A stretch of 34,614 nucleotides of DNA. Origin: Rhodospirillales bacterium. GTDB lineage: Bacteria; Pseudomonadota; Alphaproteobacteria; Rhodospirillales; Casp-alpha2. Each line of letters begins with the position of its first letter. The stretch's first letter is position 1. The notes under the pieces are model-generated. The model had not been told where the DNA came from. It saw only the letters and a list, made by a program, of their open reading frames with translations, and ran no database searches. The stretch is taken from NCBI GenBank assembly GCA_021775105.1, contig JAJFIJ010000324.1, positions 1 to 34,614 of the forward strand, written 5' to 3'. Made by a program: the position numbers and the translations under genes. Of this stretch, positions 8,587-17,835 are shown one piece after another.

Positions 8587-8621
8587 GGTCGCTGTTTACA
8601 GGGGCCAGGAGCGGCCTTGGG

Positions 8622-8648
8622 ACCGGACCCTTCCGGGGGCCCGGTTTT
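8622..8648 (+). terminator. Terminator-like hairpin between dnaA and dnaN
   Basis: ACCGGACCC (8622-8630) pairs with GGGCCCGGT (8637-8645) with one mismatch and a six-base loop (TTCCGG). TTTTCT follows. It could end dnaA transcription or act as an attenuator in the dnaN leader, since it lies downstream of the candidate TATAAT at 8581. Confidence 0.6.
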
Positions 8649-8685
8649 CTAAACTGAAAATTTATCTAGAGGCTTGAAAACAACC

Positions 8686-9801
8686 ATGAAATTAACTATC
8701 GAACGGGCGGCATTGTTAAAGTCCCTGGGCCATGTGCAAAGCGTTGTTGAGCGGCGTAACACCATTCCGATTCTCTCGAATGTGAAAATTGAAGCGTCCG
8801 GCGGAAAACTTCAGCTGAATGCGACCGACATGGACCTCGATATGGTCGATTCTGTGGGCGCGGAGATCACGGCAGAAGGGGCAACGACAGTGCCCGCCCA
8901 TACGCTTTACGACATCGTCCGCAAACTGCCGGAAGGCTCTCAGGTCGAGCTTGATGCATCGGGGGACGGACAGCTGATCCTCAGTGCCGGACGGTCGCGC
9001 TTCACACTTTCGTGCCTGCCGACGGAGGAGTTTCCGGTAATGTCCGGCGGCGAGTTGCCACATTCGTTTTCACTGACCGCCGTAGAGCTTCGCACCCTCA
9101 TTGATCGCGCCAAGTTTGCTATCTCAACGGAAGAAACCCGCTATTACCTGAACGGGATTTACCTGCACAAGGCGGACCGCGATGGTGTTGATGTGCTGCG
9201 TTCGGTCGCCACCGACGGGCACCGGTTGGCGAGCGTTGAATCGCCGCTGCCGGTCGGGGCGGAAAATCTGCCCGGTGTTATCGTTCCCCGGAAAACTGTC
9301 ACCGAGCTTCGGAAGTTGATCGATGAGTCCGGCGACGAGGTTGAGGTCAGCCTGTCTGGAACCAAGATCCGCTTTGCATTTGATGATGCGATTCTGACAT
9401 CCAAGCTGATTGATGGTACTTTCCCCGATTACGAACGTGTCATTCCGAGCGGCAACGACAAGGAGTTGACGGTTGATTGCAAGCTGTTTGCTGATGCGGT
9501 GGACCGGGTATCGGCAATTTCCAGCGAAAAGTCACGCGCCGTCAAACTGTCCATCTCCAGCGGTAATCTGATGCTGTCGGCGTCCAGCCCGGAACATGGA
9601 AGTGCAACGGAAGAAATAGAGATTGCCTATCAGGGCGACACGGTGGAAATCGGTTTCAATGCGGCGTACCTGCTGGATATTACCCGCCAGATTGAGGGCG
9701 ATACCGCTGAATTGTCGTTTGCCGATGGCAATTCACCGACGATCCTTCGCGAAGCCGATGACGCCAGCGCGATTTACGTTCTGATGCCGATGCGTGTGTG
9801 A
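8686..9801 (+). CDS. dnaN: DNA polymerase III beta subunit (sliding clamp)
   Basis: This protein forms the dimeric ring that tethers DNA polymerase III to DNA. The 371-residue sequence starts MKLTIERAALLKSLGHVQSVVERRNTIPILSNV, the standard clamp N-terminus, and ends with YVLMPMRV, which is typical (M-P-M-R). Three clamp repeats of about 120 residues are present, with RYYLNGIYLH and DGHRLA in the middle one. An in-frame TTG at 8674 would add four residues, but the ATG at 8686 matches the family start. The stop overlaps the recF GTG start. Confidence 0.97.
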   Translation: MKLTIERAALLKSLGHVQSVVERRNTIPILSNVKIEASGGKLQLNATDMDLDMVDSVGAEITAEGATTVPAHTLYDIVRKLPEGSQVELDASGDGQLILSAGRSRFTLSCLPTEEFPVMSGGELPHSFSLTAVELRTLIDRAKFAISTEETRYYLNGIYLHKADRDGVDVLRSVATDGHRLASVESPLPVGAENLPGVIVPRKTVTELRKLIDESGDEVEVSLSGTKIRFAFDDAILTSKLIDGTFPDYERVIPSGNDKELTVDCKLFADAVDRVSAISSEKSRAVKLSISSGNLMLSASSPEHGSATEEIEIAYQGDTVEIGFNAAYLLDITRQIEGDTAELSFADGNSPTILREADDASAIYVLMPMRV

Positions 9802-11002
9802 GGATAAGGACCTGTCCCGAATAGCCAGTCTGCGCAATGACGAAGTTCCGGAACGCGTGCGTTCAGAGAGCCCCCGTCGTTACGCCATCTCGCGCCTGAC
9901 CTTGACGGATTTTCGCTGTTACGACGGATTGCGTCTTGATCTCGGGCCTGGCCCGGTGGTCCTGACCGGACCGAACGGAGCCGGAAAGACCAATATCCTC
10001 GAGGCTCTGTCTCTGTTGATTCCGGGACGCGGATTGCGACGACCAAAACTGAGTGAAATCTCGAAAATCGGAAGTGCCGGAGGCTGGGCCGTTGCTGTGG
10101 ATGCGGAAACACCCAGCGGTCCCGTCAGATTGGGCACTGGCTTCAGTCCACCGGAAGGCGGCGCACGGGAGCGCCGTGTGGTCCGGGTTGATGGACAAAC
10201 GGCAGCCAACCAGAATGTGCTTGCGGAAATGATGAACGTTTACTGGTTAACGCCGCAAATGGACGGTTTGTTTGCAGACGGAACATCAGGGCGGCGGCGA
10301 TTTTTTGACCGGCTGGTTTATGCCTGGGACCCGGCCCATGCCGGACGCATCAGTGCTTATGAGACGGCGATGCGTGAACGGTCCCGCCTGCTGCGTGATG
10401 AAGCCCACCCGGACGCGGCCTGGCTCAGCGCGCTTGAAGATACCATGGCCAAGCGGGGTATAGCGGTTGCGGCCGCACGTCTTGAATTGTTGGGGCGGGT
10501 TGGTCCGGCGTCGGCGCGCGGCCTGTCGCCGTTTCCGGGGGCCGAACTGTCGCTGGCCGGAGATCTGGAGAACTGGCTGGCCTCTGGCCCGGCGCTGGAG
10601 GCTGAAGACCGATTCCGTGCCGCACTTGCCGGCGATCGCCGCCGTGATGGCGAAACCGGGCGCACCGGTTGCGGCCCGCATCGCACCGACCTGATCGTTC
10701 ATCATGCAGATACCGGACAGGCGGCGGAACTATGTTCGACCGGTGAACAGAAAGCCTTGCTGATTGCCATTGTCCTTGCCAACGCCACGCAACGAAGTGC
10801 CGAGCGCGGCGCGGTCCCGCTATTACTGCTTGATGAGGTGGCGGCACATCTGGATGGCGAGCGCAGGGAGGCGCTGTTTGATCATCTGATCACCCTTGGC
10901 GCACAGACATGGTTCACAGGAACCGACGAAAATTTGTATCAGGCCTTCAAGTCCGATGCCCAGATGTTTCGGGTTATGGACGGGCAAGTAAGCGATGTGT
11001 GA
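9794..11002 (+). CDS. recF: DNA replication and repair protein RecF
   Basis: This SMC-like ATPase helps load RecA at single-strand gaps. It has ISRLTLTDFRCYDGLRLDL at the start of the ATPase domain, Walker A GPNGAGKTN (about residues 59-67), the central GCGPHRTDL region, the ABC-type signature around STGEQKALLIAIVLA and Walker B LLLLDEVAAHLD (about 340-351). The GTG at 9794 overlaps the dnaN stop by eight bases. It yields 402 residues with about 30 residues before the conserved domain, slightly long for RecF. An in-frame GTG at 9857 would remove 21 of these, so the start is uncertain. Confidence 0.95.
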   Translation: MCEDKDLSRIASLRNDEVPERVRSESPRRYAISRLTLTDFRCYDGLRLDLGPGPVVLTGPNGAGKTNILEALSLLIPGRGLRRPKLSEISKIGSAGGWAVAVDAETPSGPVRLGTGFSPPEGGARERRVVRVDGQTAANQNVLAEMMNVYWLTPQMDGLFADGTSGRRRFFDRLVYAWDPAHAGRISAYETAMRERSRLLRDEAHPDAAWLSALEDTMAKRGIAVAAARLELLGRVGPASARGLSPFPGAELSLAGDLENWLASGPALEAEDRFRAALAGDRRRDGETGRTGCGPHRTDLIVHHADTGQAAELCSTGEQKALLIAIVLANATQRSAERGAVPLLLLDEVAAHLDGERREALFDHLITLGAQTWFTGTDENLYQAFKSDAQMFRVMDGQVSDV

Positions 11003-11019
11003 CACATCGCATTGAATAG

Positions 11020-13497
<2,478 letters not shown>

Positions 13498-13557
13498 GGC
13501 GTGATATGCTTGTCCTTTAATCGTGATACATGAAAACCGTGACTCACTTAAAATGAG

Positions 13558-13586
13558 AATGCCACGCTCCTGATGGCGGCATTTTT
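13558..13586 (+). terminator. Probable terminator of gyrB
   Basis: AATGCC (13558-13563) pairs with GGCATT (13578-13583), and a run of five T ends at 13586. It lies about 60 bases after the gyrB stop. The remaining gap to 13721 holds no convincing gene. It has a nine-base direct repeat, TTGAGCCCA, at 13678 and 13690. Confidence 0.6.
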
Positions 13587-13721
13587 GAAAATCCGAGATC
13601 GATTTCTGCGTTGCGAGGGTACAGCGGACCTCGAAAGGAGTTGGTTCTGACAGCCGGTTTTGTCCTGGAACGGACATTGAGCCCATCATTTGAGCCCAAC
13701 CAATGTTCTGAGTTGGGGGCG

Positions 13722-14576
13722 TTAATGTTCTTTTTTGTTCCTTAGCTGGGCTGGGGTCGTCCCGAGTTCACGTTTGAATGTCGTTGTCATATGACTTTGC
13801 GATGAGAACCCGTTGGCGTACGCGATATCAGCAATTGGCAATATTGTTTCGATAAGCATACGCCTCGCCGCATCAATTCTGCGCTGGAGGACGTAGTGGT
13901 GTGGCGATTGTCCGACCCGGCGTTTGAAGGCCCTGCCAAACTGGTGAGGCATGACGCCTGCCAACCGCGCAAGTGTTTCCAGGGAAAGGTCGCCGTCGAG
14001 GTTTGAATCGATGTAATTGAGAATGGCGTTGAAAACGGCTTCTTTCAGAATGGTCCCTCTTCCCAGTTTTCGTTGTCGTCCCGGTAACCGCAGCATTTCA
14101 ACGATAAGAACCACGCACAGTGAGCGAAGATAATCACCGGGGGCATCGGACGACATCATGTGCTTTCTGATTCGCTGCGCGATCGATGTGACGAACGGTT
14201 TCGGGCTGCCGATGATAATGCGTGGCTCAATCATTTCGTCGGGCAATTGCAGCGCCGAGGCGATTTCAGGCCGCAGCGCCGCGAAGTCGAACGCAATGAC
14301 CAGAACTTCCGGGGCGTTATCCGACGTACCGCGCAACGGAAAATCTGGCGGCGAGACAATATACTCGTAAGGCCGCCGGTCAAAGCGACGCAGTTTATCA
14401 TCGGCCAATGTGCTGTGGCCCTCATCCTCAGAGAAACTGATGCTGGCGAAGCTGTTTTTTAGTTTGACGTTGAAGGTGCGCGGACCGGGCGGGACGAGTT
14501 CCACGACAAAAGTGTCAAACGTAAACCGCGTGCCCCATCGGGGCAGGTCACCGCGCGGTGGTGCATCAATCTTCAT
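13722..14576 (-). CDS. AraC family transcriptional regulator
   Basis: The C-terminal 100 residues form the double helix-turn-helix of AraC/XylS proteins: LSLETLARLAGVMPHQFGRAFKRRVGQSPHHYVLQRRIDAARRML, then the second motif IADIAYANGFSSQSHMTTTFKRELGTTPAQLR. The N-terminal part (about 180 residues) is a ligand or dimerisation domain that I cannot assign to an inducer. I start it at the ATG at 14576 (284 residues). A TTG at 14639 would add 21 hydrophobic residues with no family support. It is divergent from the AhpD-like gene at 14758, so it probably regulates that gene and the VOC gene after it; this is inference from arrangement. Confidence 0.88.
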   Translation of the reverse strand: MKIDAPPRGDLPRWGTRFTFDTFVVELVPPGPRTFNVKLKNSFASISFSEDEGHSTLADDKLRRFDRRPYEYIVSPPDFPLRGTSDNAPEVLVIAFDFAALRPEIASALQLPDEMIEPRIIIGSPKPFVTSIAQRIRKHMMSSDAPGDYLRSLCVVLIVEMLRLPGRQRKLGRGTILKEAVFNAILNYIDSNLDGDLSLETLARLAGVMPHQFGRAFKRRVGQSPHHYVLQRRIDAARRMLIETILPIADIAYANGFSSQSHMTTTFKRELGTTPAQLRNKKEH

Positions 14577-14757
14577 TTCTTGCTTCACGGCGTCATGTCC
14601 CTGAATACCTCCGCCGACAATCAGAAAGAGTATGGGCAAATGCCGTCAGAATCTGAAACGAATAATTCTGAAAGAGCTGCCGTGCCCCGCGTGGCATTGA
14701 TGTCCTCACACTACATCAGGGGTTATCCCCAAGACGCACTGATAAGGAGAATTCGAA

Positions 14758-15309
14758 ATGCCTCGTTTAACCGCTGTAGACCCTTCGACCGCCATGGGCG
14801 AAACCAGGGAAATGCTCGATGCCATACAAAGCAAGATCGGTATGACGCCGAATGTGCTGCGCACGCTCGCAAACTCGCCTGTCGCCCTCAAATCCTATCT
14901 CGCCGTCAGCGAAACACTTTCCGGCGGCATGTTTGATCCAAAAACACGTGAAGCCATCGCGCTTACGGTCGCAGGTGCCAATGATTGTTCCTACTGTGCG
15001 TCGGCACACACGGCCTTATCAAAATCTCTCAATGTCGGCACGGACGAGATTGCCGCACGGCTCCAAGGCAAATCAGGCGATCCGGCCATCAACGCGCTAT
15101 TGGCATTTGCACGCAAGATTGTTGAAAAGCGAGGGTCCGTTGACGATATCGATCTCAATACCGTGCGTGCCGCAGGGCATAGTGATAGCGCAATCGTCGA
15201 GGCTGTCGCCAATGTGACGGCGAATATTCTCACCAACTACATCAATCTCATTGCCCAAACGGAAATTGATTTTCCTGAAATCGATATGGCCCAAACCCAT
15301 GCGGCCTGA
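14758..15309 (+). CDS. AhpD-like / carboxymuconolactone decarboxylase family protein (peroxidase-related)
   Basis: This 183-residue all-helical protein carries the AhpD redox signature: CSYC with a histidine four residues on (ANDCSYCASAH, about residues 79-89), preceded by a conserved glutamate in TREAIAL. Such proteins reduce peroxides or other electrophiles through the CxxC pair. The start is well supported by AAGGAG (14744-14749) eight bases before the ATG. It is divergent from an AraC regulator and followed by a VOC protein and a broken hydrolase gene, which suggests a small detoxification or stress block. The specific substrate is unknown. Confidence 0.85.
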   Translation: MPRLTAVDPSTAMGETREMLDAIQSKIGMTPNVLRTLANSPVALKSYLAVSETLSGGMFDPKTREAIALTVAGANDCSYCASAHTALSKSLNVGTDEIAARLQGKSGDPAINALLAFARKIVEKRGSVDDIDLNTVRAAGHSDSAIVEAVANVTANILTNYINLIAQTEIDFPEIDMAQTHAA

Positions 15310-15345
15310 CTAGAGGGCTCTAGCGGTTATCGGAGACTAGTTATG

Positions 15346-15411
15346 AACCTTGGCGGGCACTTGTTGTCTCCCCTCCTCCCTGACAAGTGCTCTTCTGCCC
15401 AACCTTGGCGG
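15346..15411. repeat. Paired repeats in the leader between the AhpD-like and VOC genes
   Basis: AACCTTGGCGG is present at 15346-15356 and 15401-15411. Between them lies an inverted repeat, GCACTTGT (15357-15364) and ACAAGTGC (15383-15390), with an 18-base pyrimidine-rich loop. A second small hairpin, GCCTCT/AGAGGC (15505-15522), lies closer to the VOC start. The whole 242-base gap has no convincing gene. The layout suggests an operator or RNA structure, but no regulator is identified. Confidence 0.4.
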
Positions 15412-15551
15412 TGTTTCGAACGCACATGTGATGCCCCTCACTGATGCACTCTCCTTCAGAGACTTTCTCACTTCCAAAAGGAATGCACCGCCATTTTCTT
15501 TCCCGCCTCTTGAGCGAGAGGCACGTTTCACCCAAAAATCAGGAGAAACCC

Positions 15552-15962
15552 ATGCCTGTTAAACCGAAGACCAATGGAGTTCATCACGTCGGTCTCACCG
15601 TGCCAAATCTGGCAGTCACTCTCACTTTTTTCACGGACGTTCTCGGTTACCAAACAGTAGGCGAAATTCCAGACTATCCCGCTGTATTCCTGAGCGACGG
15701 CACGACCATGATCACCTTGTGGCAGGTCAAGGATATCGAAAACGCTGTTCCCTTTGATCGACACAACGTGGTCGGTCTTCATCACCTTGCCCTCACCGTT
15801 GACAGTATCGATTTCCTGCACGAGCTGCATCACACCCTTATTCAACACAACACTCTGGACGTTGAGTTTGCGCCGGAACCGCTCGGCGATGGGCCGACGC
15901 ATCACATGATGTGTTTCATTCCAGGCGGCATTCGTCTTGAATTCATCGCACCGGGCACCTGA
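15552..15962 (+). CDS. VOC family protein (glyoxalase / dioxygenase fold)
   Basis: This 136-residue single-domain vicinal-oxygen-chelate protein has two beta-alpha-beta-beta-beta modules. The likely metal ligands are visible: the histidine in VHHVGLTVPNL near the N-terminus, the histidine in GLHHLALTV mid-protein and the glutamate in IRLEFIAPG at the C-terminus. The enzyme could be a glyoxalase, a glutathione or thiol transferase or an extradiol-type dioxygenase; the sequence does not decide. The ATG at 15552 is preceded by AGGAGA. An in-frame ATG at 15444 would add 36 residues without family support. Confidence 0.82.
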   Translation: MPVKPKTNGVHHVGLTVPNLAVTLTFFTDVLGYQTVGEIPDYPAVFLSDGTTMITLWQVKDIENAVPFDRHNVVGLHHLALTVDSIDFLHELHHTLIQHNTLDVEFAPEPLGDGPTHHMMCFIPGGIRLEFIAPGT

Positions 15963-15988
15963 CGGGCCCTGTTTCAGAAGATAGAAAA

Positions 15989-16555
15989 ATGAATATTGTA
16001 AAGGTTTTCTCGACAACCACGGTCTTGCCGGGTCTGCCCATAACGGGTTCCGTCGTGGGCAAAACCGTTGAACCTTTCGCTGACGGCGTTGTCACATCAT
16101 GCCAGTGTCATTGCCGCAGACCATATGGGTTTCGGCAAAAGCAACACACCGCTGGAACGCACATACTGGCTTCAGGTCCACATTGAAACTAAACGGCTTT
16201 GTTCGCAGTGAGGTGGCGACAGACACCTGGATCAGGGCTTATGGCGCACCGTTTCCGACGCCTGCCAGTTGCAAGGGTGGAATCGGATGGGCCAAGGGGT
16301 TTGCCACGGGCATGCACCAATTTGAGGAACCGAACCCGATGGCGAAGGCCGCGATCACGAAAAAGCCTGCGCTGGCTATCCGGGGTGAACTAGACCGCAC
16401 ATTGCATTGGCATGAGTGGCGGCATTGATCGCAACCTCCGCCGAACCAAGGACATCAACGACGTTCATATTGCCGATAGCGAATACCCGTCAGCGGTGGC
16501 CGAAAGTTTCCTCAAGGCAACCGACGAACTCGATATCGATTCCATGTTCGTCTGA
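15989..16555 (+). pseudogene. Decayed alpha/beta hydrolase (haloalkane-dehalogenase-like)
   Basis: Three pieces of one alpha/beta hydrolase appear in three frames. The first (from ATG 15989) reads PITGSVVGKTVEPFADG. The second, shifted, carries VIAADHMGFGKSNTPLERTYWLQ (about 16107-16186), the standard strand that precedes the nucleophile region. The third frame carries AYGAPFPTP and KPALAIRGELDRTL (about 16228-16410), which match the cap end and the strand before the acid residue. A last frame (16412-16555) may hold the histidine-containing end but is less certain. More than 100 residues, including the nucleophile elbow, are missing between pieces two and three. Frameshifts plus a deletion make it non-functional. 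It follows the VOC stop by 26 bases. Confidence 0.7.
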
Positions 16556-16582
16556 ACAATAAGCTTCAACCGTTGCAGCGGA

Positions 16583-17701
16583 TCATCCGGCGTTTTCCAG
16601 AGTCCACAGTGCGGCAGCGCCGTCATAAAGACACTGCATGACCCCGGATTCTGTTATCCCCAGGCGCGCGCGTGGAGAGATATCGACGACCCCGCCTTCA
16701 CCTGCATCAGAATGCTCGCCGCCGACGCCGCGCACGGCGAGGCCCAAACCGGATGCCGCTTCCTGTACCGGGCCAAGATCCTTCCCGCCTTGTGTCAGGT
16801 TGGGCAACGGCAGATGCAGACTGGCGCGCATGGCGGTGCCAAGATTTGTCGGGCAGGACGTGACGTAACCATAGCACGGCGACTGAGCGAATGGCGGGAG
16901 CAGATCGGCAAACTTCCGGACGCCGTCATGCAGTCTGGAAAACAGGGCCGCAAGGTCACCGCCCGGCTTGATCGTCATGATCCGCAGCTGATCTTCTTCG
17001 CCAACCCAGATCATGAAGTCTTGCTGGCCCGAGATATACATGCCGCGCCCATGCGGCCAGTCGGAAGAAATGCCAGCCGAATTCAGATAGGGATCATTAT
17101 CCATGTTCTTGAACATCTGATGGGCCGCGACCCGGTGTTGATAAGCGTCTTCCTCAATCAGGTGTGCCGACCCGGGCGTCAGGGAAAGATACTGCCCGCC
17201 AAACAGCGGGTCATTTTGCAGGACCGTGAAGGCCGGGATCATCAGGGCTTCAAAGTCCAGCCTGTGTTGTTTTGTCATCGCCCCGGGCAGAGGAAAATCG
17301 GCAAGGTTTCGCCCGACCCGAACCCGCATCGAAACCTCCGTCAGCGCGGCGTTTATACTTTCCAGATTGCAGGTTGATGTTGCCGCGCTCCAGTCATGTG
17401 TCTGAACGATCTCCCGGTCATGTGGAATGTTATGCTGGTCGCGGATCATTGGCTCGAACAGGGGATTGAAATCTTCATAATCCCCAGCGTGCCGGGCATA
17501 AGCCCCCATCTGGCTATCCGGGTTTTCGATGCCGGTGCGGACGATCTCCAGCAGTCTGTCGCGCCTCGACTGATCAAGAGCGTTAAAGTACTCTGCGTTG
17601 AAATGCCGGGCCATCAGGTTGCCGGGATGCGCGGTGCGGATCGCACTGATTTTGTTTAGAATCTGATCGCTGCTGTTAACATCTGCCGAAGGGGAAACCA
17701 T
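16583..17701 (-). CDS. Arginine-kinase-type ATP:guanidino phosphotransferase (phosphagen kinase)
   Basis: This enzyme class reversibly transfers phosphate between ATP and a guanidino compound, buffering cellular ATP. The 372 residues cover both family domains. The N-terminal substrate loop reads GIENPDSQMGAYA (57-69), followed by FNPLFEPMIRD. The active-site residues known from arginine kinase are all in place: the arginines in SMRVRVGR (126, 128), R240 and E236 in GEEDQLR, C283 in the signature CPTNLGT, R292, R324 and E329 in the flexible loop VRGVGGEH. Glutamate in RGxxGEH favours arginine over creatine as substrate. The full N-domain separates it from the bacterial protein-arginine kinase McsB. 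It is divergent from ppc across 134 bases. Such genes are patchy in bacteria, so acquisition by transfer is likely but not shown. Confidence 0.92.
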   Translation of the reverse strand: MVSPSADVNSSDQILNKISAIRTAHPGNLMARHFNAEYFNALDQSRRDRLLEIVRTGIENPDSQMGAYARHAGDYEDFNPLFEPMIRDQHNIPHDREIVQTHDWSAATSTCNLESINAALTEVSMRVRVGRNLADFPLPGAMTKQHRLDFEALMIPAFTVLQNDPLFGGQYLSLTPGSAHLIEEDAYQHRVAAHQMFKNMDNDPYLNSAGISSDWPHGRGMYISGQQDFMIWVGEEDQLRIMTIKPGGDLAALFSRLHDGVRKFADLLPPFAQSPCYGYVTSCPTNLGTAMRASLHLPLPNLTQGGKDLGPVQEAASGLGLAVRGVGGEHSDAGEGGVVDISPRARLGITESGVMQCLYDGAAALWTLENAG

Positions 17702-17835
17702 GGAATAGTCCTTTTCCTCAATATCCGGTTCACGTCAAGCCTATCTGATATTTTCAGGATAACCATCATAATGCTATAACTCCATCGCCCTATGCCCAAC
17801 GGGTTTAAAACTGCACAGATTTCGGATACAAAAAA

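Noticed and set aside
9851-9864. GAACGCGTGCGTTC palindrome near the recF start, considered as a LexA site
   Set aside because: Alphaproteobacterial LexA sites are direct repeats (GTTC-N7-GTTC); this is an inverted repeat inside coding sequence.
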